This document shows positions 56,649 through 64,000 of a stretch of DNA of 64,000 nucleotides, piece by piece. A program made the translations under genes and the position numbers. Origin of the DNA: Microglena sp. YARC. Its lineage: Eukaryota > Chlorophyta > Chlorophyceae > Chlamydomonadales > Chlamydomonadaceae. Positions within the stretch are counted from its first letter, which is position 1; every line of letters starts with the position of its first letter. Where the stretch lies: NCBI GenBank assembly GCA_022414725.1, contig CM039463.1, positions 56,477,761 to 56,541,760 of the forward strand. The letters are read 5' to 3'. The notes beneath the pieces were generated by a model that worked only from the letters and a program-made list of their open reading frames with translations, made no database searches and was not told the DNA's origin.

Positions 56649-57227
56649 ATGAATACATACATACAGGATCGAATGACACATCCATCGACCGAATGCATGC
56701 ATGCAAGCAAGCAAGAAAGCACGCACACGCATGACCTAACTTCTTTGGCGGAATTCGAAACCTTCACGCACACGCATGACCTAACTTCTTTGGCGGAATT
56801 CGAAACCTTCAACCTGACACCTCTGTCAGACCTATCTGCGTTGACGCACTTGGACATTTCGGGAATCGAAGATCTCGAAAACCTGACACCTCTGTTCGGT
56901 CTAACTTCGTTGGTTCACTTGGACATCAATCACACCTACGTGTGCGACATATCACCGTTGTCCTGTCTAACTTCATTGATTCACCTGGACATGTCGAGCA
57001 CCTACGTGTACGACCTATCACCTCTGTCCGGCCTCACTTCATTGGTTCACCTGAACATGGCGCACACCAACTTGGTCAACGACATATCACCGCTGTCCGG
57101 CCTCACTGCGTTGGTTCACCTCGACATTTCGGAAATCGAAGGCAGGCTCGAAGACATATCACCGGTGTCCGGCCTCACTTCGTTAGTCCACCTGGACATC
57201 AATTACAACGACGTGGAAGACATATAA
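56649..57227 (+). CDS. Leucine-rich repeat protein
   Basis: After a low-complexity start with a duplicated THTHDLTSLAEFETF block (45-bp DNA repeat), the protein has about six LRR units of 22-25 residues of the type DISPLSGLTSLVHLDINY, like bacterial internalin and giant-virus or protist LRRs. LRRs form a curved interaction surface. The ORF ends right after the last unit, without a C-terminal cap, so it may be truncated. A single unit of the same kind is fused upstream of the gene at 39915-40334. Confidence 0.75.
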   Translation: MNTYIQDRMTHPSTECMHASKQESTHTHDLTSLAEFETFTHTHDLTSLAEFETFNLTPLSDLSALTHLDISGIEDLENLTPLFGLTSLVHLDINHTYVCDISPLSCLTSLIHLDMSSTYVYDLSPLSGLTSLVHLNMAHTNLVNDISPLSGLTALVHLDISEIEGRLEDISPVSGLTSLVHLDINYNDVEDI

Positions 57228-57301
57228 TGGGCGTTCCTGCTTCCGAACGGATTTCCAATCTTACGATCACTTTTTGGGGGTCTTTTGATGCTTTCCAAAT
57301 G

Positions 57302-57329
57302 CAATCTTACGATAAAAATCGTAAGATTG
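57302..57329 (+). terminator. Perfect 12-bp hairpin downstream of LRR gene
   Basis: CAATCTTACGAT and ATCGTAAGATTG around AAAA. A related TCTTACAATA...ATCGTAAG is at about 57525-57546, near the 3' end of the convergent gene. The position at the 3' ends of convergent genes fits transcript-end hairpins; this is inference. Confidence 0.4.
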
Positions 57330-57450
57330 TAGTCAATTTTGACAAAATATGCTTGAAATGAGCTTGAAAGACGGAGAAACGTACAGATTGCGAATGTTAC
57401 AACGTTGAAATGCCATATTTTGTAACAAAAGGTGTTAACATCAATTCGTG

Positions 57451-57472
57451 TCTTACAATTATAATTGTAAGA
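57451..57472 (+). other. Perfect 22-bp palindrome
   Basis: TCTTACAATTA followed by its exact reverse complement, with no loop. It shares the TCTTAC core with the hairpins on both sides. Confidence 0.6.
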
Positions 57473-57555
57473 AATAAAGGGAAAGCGGACGGTTATAAGT
57501 CGGCAGGCAGAATTCAGCTTTTACATCTTACAATAAAAATCGTAAGTATAATTCA

Positions 57556-60500
57556 TTAGTAAAAAACGGCTGTGTCAAACATCTTACTCCTCCTCCTCCC
57601 CCCCTCCTCGTCCTCCTCTTCCTCCTCCTTCTCCTCCTCCATGTCCCCATCCCCATCTTCCTCCTCCTCCATCTCCTCCTCCTCAGCAATGTCTGCATTG
57701 TCTCCATCCGATTGCACAGCCTCTGCCCTGGTGTCCTTCTCAATGGATTGACAAGCTAGGAGCATGCTTGTGTGGTACTTTCTCTGGATCTTCATACCCT
57801 TGGTGGGTTCGCAGCTAAATTGAAATGCGTCAATGGGAATATCGCCCGTCCATGTTGCTTTTCTCCTAACCCCCACGGTAATAGGCACAAGCTTGTGGTC
57901 CATCCAATCTTCTGGCCAAGTTGGGTATTGTGTTTCAGTGTACACCAACTTCTGAGCCCCAGAGTACAAGGGCTTTAAATACACACATTCCACTTCTCCA
58001 TTCACTGGTAGTGATTTGACCTCCACCACGTCCCATCCTCTCAATCCGCTAGAGTCAACCATTTGTACCTTGACCACAGCGACATGACCAACAACCAAAT
58101 CAGTAGTGGGCTCGTAGGCTATTCTTCTATCCGGCTTCGTCCCTTGTGAAGAATATAAGTACAACACATCCTCCTCCTCTGGCCTTTCCATATTAGTCTC
58201 CAAAGTGTGTGCGACCTTCATAGTCTTGGCAATCTCGTTACTTGCAGGTAAAATGTCTGACACATCCAATGGACAAGTCATCCAATGCTGCTATCAAGCG
58301 CTTGGCCATTGATTTCTCAGACTGTGTCAGAACACGACTGGTTGCTGACAACTCCGATGGGAAGTCGACAAAATGTTGGTCTTTCGGGTACTCCCCAGTC
58401 ACAGCATCATCTGGTTGAGTGCTCCAATAACTCTTCTCAACGTTGAAGAAATCAGTCCACCACTTATTGCTGGCTTCCCAAGTTTCACGAAGCTTCTCGG
58501 CAATATGTTTGAAGGACTGGGCATGGGATGGGCCATCGGCTGCTGGTTCATCCATCGGCTGCTGGTCATCGGCTGCTGGTTCTAGAAGGTCCTCCGCTGC
58601 GTGTCGTACACGGACATCAGCTACGGGTCGTGCACGGTCGTCACCGGCGGTTTGTACAGGACCATCGGCCATGTGGCCTGCAAGGACGTCACCTCCGGGC
58701 TTCTCGTTATGAATAGTCTTCCAGACAGCCGCCCAGTTTGCCTCGATATTCTCGAGCTCTTCAATCTTGATCTTGGGGGCTTCCTTAAATACTGTTCTGG
58801 TGTCCACCAGTGGGAAGCCTTGGAGGACGTAAATAGGTTCAGCGTCATTGTCCCACTGTCCTCTCCAAGATCCTGACTCGTCATACTCCTTGTAATAGAC
58901 CCCTGCAATTGTTGGTGTGCAAACATGTATTGTATATTAGTGAATCATTTAGGACACCCATATTCCTCCCGACTATACTCGGGAGCATCCCTTGGATAAT
59001 ACATCCTAGGTCCTAGGTACAACTTCCTTTGTATCATTTAATTTATATTGAAGACTGTACATGTAAATCAATGAGGACATGGTGACTACAGCTAGCTTCT
59101 GCGTACGCTGTGGTGTCCTTAATCTCACGTCCCTAGAGTATTTATATTTCTTGGATGTAACAATTTCAATTTCAATTTCAATGAGGACATGGCACACCCA
59201 TATTCCTCCCAAGCATAATCGGGAGCATTGTGCAGACAGTACATACACGCACGGTAGCATTTAATTTGTAAATATCAGTATATCAAGTATTCTTACCGAC
59301 TCTCCCGTTGGGACCTTTCGTTATCTTGAATGCGTGTAAACGGCGATTAACTCCTTTGACGGTGCTAGTGCCATGACCGAACAACTTGTAAACGTTGTCT
59401 AGGAGGACAGCGGAGAAGTCCCCTATAGAGGTCACGACGTCTTGCCTTGTGTAAGGGCCCATTTTCTTGAATAAGTTACCAACAATGCCCATCAGATGGT
59501 CCAGGGTGTACACTTCCATGTTCTTTAACCCTTGCGAGATCACAGAGTACTTTTGGTCAAGATTGCTATGTGTGTGTCCGGGAGGGAGGAAATGGACGTA
59601 CACTTCCTCAAACCAGTTCATCTCAACCAACAAGGACAAGTATGCGAACATGAAAGCGTTCTTGTTGTCCTTTGCCGCGTTGTCCATTTGCAAGAAGCAA
59701 TACGGTGGAAGCTGCCCCTCTTCTTCAAGGACCCGGTTGAAGAAATGTTGGAAGCATGATATAGTCAGATTGATGGACTGCGAGTAGAATGGCAAAGCCC
59801 AATAACCAATGAAGCCTCTTCCCTGGGAGAATAATCCTGAGTTAACATAGAAGGAAACATGAAGTCAGAATATTAGCATTATTTTGTTAAGTAATCATTT
59901 CAAGTTTTAAATACTGTGTATGCTCCCGATTATGCTCGGGAGGACATGTCCTACATGCGCTGTATTTGTACTCACCCATGATGCGTGTCTTTAGAAGTTC
60001 ACCTCCTGCGGTCTTCTTTGTATGTGAGAAGTGGCGTGACTGAGGAAGATTAGTCTTCTTGTTGTCCATTGCATCAGCGGATGCGTGCAAGAAGAGCTTC
60101 GGATACTGTTCAGACAGTTTTTCACGGATGTCATACCTACGCCGACCAATGGAAATCTGATTACGGTGCACAGCCTGACTCTGACGAAGTTCATCAACTG
60201 CTGGCTGAAACGTAGTGGTCAGGAGTCTGGCTCGGTACTTGACGCAGTCGTCGCACTTGGCAAAAGGCTGCCAAGTCTTTATCTTCACGTTCCACCAATG
60301 TGCATGCCATAGTTTACGCAAACTGCTGTATAATGTTCTGGGAGGAACCATGCCGTTCTTCTTCATGTCCCTAAAGACAGCTTGCTTGCTTGGAAATATG
60401 CCGCAATGTAAAAAAATCAAAGGGCGCATGACCTTAGATTTTTTCCTTCCTCTAGATCCTGGAGCATATGAAGTCTGGTGCGGCATTGACTCCCCAAACT

Positions 60501-61409
60501 CATCTACGAGAGATTTCATCGCAGCGTTGAAATTGTCCCTCAACACTGCGGGTGCACTCCTCTTCCTCCTCACCTTCACAGCAGGTTCAAACCTAGACAG
60601 GGTCCAATGGAACGAGGTTAGGTCGCTTATTGTTATGGATGCTCCCGATTATAATTCGGGAGGGTAGAATGGATCATTATACGGTTGCCTGATGTATTGG
60701 GTTGTCCCGAGCATAATCGGGAGGAAGCAAAGTGCACTGTAACCACATGAGAATTCGGGATAACTTACTCTCTGTTGTTTTTGATCTGACCACTTATCGC
60801 AAGCCATGCATTTGAACCGATTACGGATGCAGCCTGATAAAATGACTTGCAAACGTCAACGCCCAATATCCTGAACGAGCAAAATAATCGTTAAGTTCGA
60901 GTCATAATACATTTCAAAAATCTTTAGGCGCATCAGGCGCATCAGGCGCTTCAGGCGCAAGATCAAATTATTGACAACCTACCTTTGTGAGTAACGGTTC
61001 TACACGGATGTAACAATTTCAAATTTCAAATTACAACCTACCTTGTCGACACACTCCTTGTCCCTGTCTTGCGATCCCGCTTGCTTGCCAGTGCATTCAA
61101 TTCGATGTAGCATCGACGTTGCCTTTCGGCAGGTTCGAGCTCGGCGAATTCATTTCGTCGTTCGCGAATTACATCCTGTGGGAGTACCAAGTGACATGTG
61201 TTCTTGCACTTACAGGTAATAAGCTTGTCGAATTGATTCACGCTATCAGAGTTGGTAACTATGTCGCTCTCTTCGGCTGGCACGGTTTCGATCGCATCGT
61301 CGCCACTGGAATTCTCGAAATCTAGTTGTCGACGTCGAGGTACCGGCAACATAGGCTCAACCCAGTGGTGTATGCCCAATCCAATTCCTGGGGAAGGGGT
61401 AGCGTCCAT
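57556..61409 (-). CDS. Multi-exon DUF7869-like (transposase-like) protein
   Basis: Coding blocks on the minus strand are separated by AT-rich introns. Block 1 (61409-61042; MDATPSPGIG, CKCKNTC) ends at AAG|GTAGGT. Block 2 (about 60834-60769; FKCMACDKW) ends at AGA|GTAAGT. Block 3 (about 60598-59970) has SADAMDNKKT. Block 4 (about 59845-59294) has LQMDNAAKDNKN and FLPPGHTHSNLDQKYS. Block 5 (58902-58240) has KEYDESGSWRGQW. The last block ends at 57556 with VVGHVAVVKVQMV and a long Glu tail. DN..KDNKN and GHTH..LD are hallmarks of DUF7869 proteins (name recalled), which resemble DDE transposases. The block 4-5 junction keeps the frame; other junctions do not all close, so limits are approximate or the gene is decayed. 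Confidence 0.55.
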
Positions 61410-61739
61410 TTTGCCCCTTCCCCTCAAAGAAACTAAGCCTGCCAAGATGATAAGAAGGAATCGACAGTGGGCCTGCCGTCGGGTGAGTGATCGCGGAACC
61501 CGGGACCAGCCAAATGTACCGGGGTCGATCTGTACCGCTACCAGCAGACTAGACCGGGACCAGCAACTTCCGACTATACTCGGGAGCTTTGACATAGACC
61601 GGGCCTAGCAAACTGCAAGGGCTAATACTGTAAGAATCAATTCGGGAACACAAGACTGTATTTTGCAGTACGTGAATAACTAGAGGCCATAGTTCGACGC
61701 TGTCCAAGGTCCTATCAGTTTGCTTGCTATGTCGGTATT

Positions 61740-62084
61740 ATGCCGCCGAAGGACCCTGACGAGGTGAATTCTTTTAAGAGACCCCTTCTTCCTAACTTCC
61801 AACCTACGCAAACCGATTCACGTCGTAAACAAACGCGGAGAGACATTTTCTCCAACTTCGTAACAACCCATTCAAGGGTTGTTCCCGGGAAAATACCTAA
61901 GCAGCAACCTGTGCAACCTAAACCTTTACGCTCTGGTGCTGTAGCTACCCAGCCTGCGCAACCTCGACGACCAGCTGCGGTGCCTGCGCAACCTCGACAA
62001 CCAGCTGCAGTGCCTGCAAAACCTCGACTGTTGCAACCTAGGACTCTGTCCTTCAATACAGTTGAGAGCTTTTGCGAACAGTAG
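61740..62084 (+). CDS. Pro/Gln-rich hypothetical protein, 114 aa
   Basis: Divergent from the DUF7869-like gene, with about 330 bp between the two starts. The N-terminus (MPPKDPDEVNSFKRPLLPNF) is basic. The second half has repeats of PAQPRRPAAV/PAQPRQPAAV. Probably disordered. It overlaps nothing but ends two bases before the next possible start. The pair may belong to one mobile element (inference). Confidence 0.4.
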   Translation: MPPKDPDEVNSFKRPLLPNFQPTQTDSRRKQTRRDIFSNFVTTHSRVVPGKIPKQQPVQPKPLRSGAVATQPAQPRRPAAVPAQPRQPAAVPAKPRLLQPRTLSFNTVESFCEQ

Positions 62085-62148
62085 CATGTCCCCTCCAAAA
62101 GGTGGTGGTGTCACAAGCAAGTCTAAACAAGTCCGTGCAGCAGAAAAC

Positions 62149-62541
62149 TAACCTGAGGAACGTACACCAGGAGCTGATGCGGTAACACGTGAAGGGGTAA
62201 GAGAGGGGCCACCACAACAACCACCTATTGGTTGGGTTGAAGGACCTCACAACCCTGATGGACCCCTTGGATTTACCGAGATCGCCAGAGATGAAAGTGA
62301 TGCAGACTCCAAATTGTATTGGGCACCATATGTCACCTTCACCTACGTGGGTAATGAAGAGGATCGATTAGGCGTGCACAAGATAGGTATCGTCGCATGG
62401 GACAGTGAACGAGATGCGCTTCTTCGTAAGGGTAGGAAGTCCCCCTATCAGCTCTGCATAGACAACTTGATGGACTATGGCGGAAGGACAGACCAAGATG
62501 GAAAGCAAATCTTTATTCCGTGCCCGGCTATAGTCAAGTAA
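62149..62541 (+). CDS. Hypothetical protein, first exon(s), next to hairpin array
   Basis: The frame is open from an in-frame TAA at 62146 to 62541; the first ATG inside is within LGVHKIG-preceding sequence or later, so the true start is unclear (an ATG at 62086 is in frame but cut off by the TAA). The product includes PIGWVEGPHNPDGPLGF, KLYWAPYVTFTYVGNEED and GIVAWDSERDALLRKGRK. Just before the stop is a good splice donor (GTCAA|GTAAGT at about 62538). The 79-bp array that follows may therefore lie in an intron, with more exons beyond the window. Family unknown. Confidence 0.4.
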
Positions 62542-62573
62542 GTTCAGATGGGTGTTGCTTATGAATTTGGACT

Positions 62574-64000
62574 GCATGTATTCTGAGTACATGTTTTCTG
62601 TATCATTCTCTTGTTGGATTTGTCAATGCTCCCGATTATGATCGGGAGGACTGTGCGTATTCCGAGTACATGTTTTTTGAATCATTCGCTCGTTTGGTTT
62701 GTCAATGCTCCCGATTATGATCGGGAGGACTGTGTGTATTCCGAGTTCATGTTTTCTGTATCATTCGCGCGTTGGGTTTGTCAATGCTCCCGATTATGAT
62801 CGGGAGGACTGTGTGTATGCCGAGTACATGTTTTCTGTATCATTCGCTCGTTGGGTTTGTCAATGCTCCCGATTATGATCGGGAGGACTGTGTGTATGCC
62901 GAGTACATGTTTTCTGTATCATTCGCTCGTTTGGTTTGTCAATGCTCCCGATTATGATCGGGAGGACTGTGTGTATTCCGAGTACATGTTTTCAGTATCA
63001 TTCGCACGTTGGGTTTGTCAATGCTCCCGACTACGATCGGGAGGACTGTGTTTATGCCGAGTACATGTTTTCTGTATCATTCTCTTCTTGGGTTTGTCAA
63101 TGCTCCCGACTACGATCGGGAGGACTGTGCGTATTCCGAGTACATGTTTTTTGAATCATTCGCTCGTTTGGTTTGTCAATGCTCCCGATTATGATCGGGA
63201 GGACTGTGTGTATTCCGAGTTCATGTTTTCTGTATCATTCGCGCGTTGGGTTTGTCAATGCTCCCGACTACGATCGGGAGGACTGTGTGTATGCCGAGTA
63301 CATGTTTTCTGTATCATTCTCTCGTTGGGTTTGTCAATGCTCCCGTCTACGATCGGGAGGACTGTGTGTATTCCGAGTACATGTTTTCTGTATCATTCGC
63401 GCGTTGGGTTTGTCAATGCTCCCGATTATGATCGGGAGGACTGTGTGTATGCCGAGTACATGTTTTCTGTATCATTCTCTCGTTGGGTTTGTCAATGCTC
63501 CCGATTATGATCGGGAGGACTGTGTGTCTGCCGAGTACATGTTTTCTGTATCATTCGCTCGTTGGGTTTGTCAATGCTCCCGATTATGATCGGGAGGACT
63601 GTGTGTATGCCGAGTACATGTTTTCAGTATCATTCGCTCGTTGGGTTTGTCAATGCTCCCGACTACGATCGAGAGGACTGTGTGTCTGCCGAGTACATGT
63701 TTTCTGTATCATTCTTTCGTTGGGTTTGTCAATGCTCCCGACTACGATCGGGAGGACTGTGTGTATGCCGAGTACATGTTTTCTGTATCATTCGCGCGTT
63801 GGGTTTGTCAATGCTCCCGATTATGATCGGGAGGACTGTGTGTATGCCGAGTACATGTTTTCTGTATCATTCTCTCGTTGGGTTTGTCAATGCTCCCGAT
63901 TATGATCGGGAGGACTGTGTGTATGCCGAGTACATGTTTTCTGTATCATTCTCTCGTTGGGTTTGTCAATGCTCCCGATTATGATCGGGAGGACTGTGTG
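62574..64000 (+). repeat. Tandem array of a 79-bp hairpin unit, 18 copies, continuing past the window
   Basis: The hairpin CTCCCGAT-TATG-ATCGGGAG starts at 62629 and again every 79 bp up to 63972, exactly 17 periods without an insertion or deletion. Between hairpins is GACTGTGTGTATGCCGAGTA then CATGTTTTCTGTATCATTCG and YTCGTTGGGTTTGTCAATG. Variants are TTATGA or CTACGA in the loop region and Y/G changes elsewhere. Because 79 is 3n+1, all three forward frames are read in turn, giving ORFs of 60-219 codons that are not genes. Confidence 0.97.

Noticed and set aside
62611..63984. Several ORFs of 60-219 codons in all three forward frames (MGLSMLPIMIGRTV..., VNAPDYDRED...)
   Set aside because: They arise from reading a 79-bp (3n+1) tandem repeat in rotating frame; no start context, no composition difference between frames, and the array probably lies in an intron.

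Overview
The window looks like nuclear DNA of a unicellular alga or related protist, heavily colonised by mobile DNA and by genes of nucleocytoplasmic large DNA virus (NCLDV) type. It holds two Ty1/copia LTR retrotransposons, a replication factor C large-subunit gene, a histone H3 fragment with the [10 protein letters not shown] spelling usual in plants and algae, and a gene that seems to be spliced. Mixed with these are helicase-primases, an A32-like ATPase, a GIY-YIG-type protein, an RNA ligase and Fanzor nucleases, all families often seen in giant viruses. An endogenised, decaying viral region in an algal chromosome is my preferred reading. A large repetitive virus genome is less likely because of the LTR elements and introns. 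No species can be named from sequence alone.

Layout. 1-5841: copia copy 1, cut by the window edge. 5.9-12.9 kb: a coiled-coil membrane protein, a broken primase-helicase, a shuffled partial copy of it, an ankyrin-like gene and short repeats. 12956-19898: copia copy 2, complete, with 324-bp LTRs and a 5-bp target duplication. 20-31 kb: a duplicated PD-(D/E)XK-like gene, a 10-unit 112-bp tandem array, a coiled-coil viral-type protein, a GIY-YIG-like protein, a D5 helicase with internal duplications and a tRNA-like gene. 31.7-39 kb: a segment between inverted terminal sequences with a dual-specificity phosphatase, a P-loop ATPase and several unknown genes. 40.4-42.6 kb: an RFC1-like gene between transposon ends. 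42.6-48 kb: unknown genes, a repeat protein, an acidic J-domain-like protein, ankyrin and thioredoxin-like genes. 48-51 kb: a glycosyltransferase-like membrane protein and an RNA ligase, both frameshifted. 51013-56335: a TA-ended element with about 86-bp inverted repeats that holds one Fanzor pseudogene, a virion-like repeat protein, and inverted pieces of a second Fanzor fused to histone H3. 56.3-57.2 kb: a small ORF and a leucine-rich repeat gene. 57.5-64 kb: a multi-exon DUF7869-like gene, a divergent gene, and an 18-unit 79-bp hairpin array.

How it fits together. Host-like and virus-like genes repeatedly lie between related terminal sequences that begin TACAGT and end ACTGTA, as in TA-targeting (Tc1/mariner-like) elements. 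No matching transposase is visible, so the elements would have to be moved in trans, if at all. Several dispersed families (a paired GC-rich hairpin element, a GCCCCAC-GGA-GTGGGGC hairpin, a CTCCCGA..TCGGGAG hairpin, a palindromic 112-bp unit) recur in many intergenic or intronic places.

Caution. Most frame breaks that can be traced are single missing bases, several clearly in homopolymer runs. Some pseudogene calls may therefore be assembly errors.
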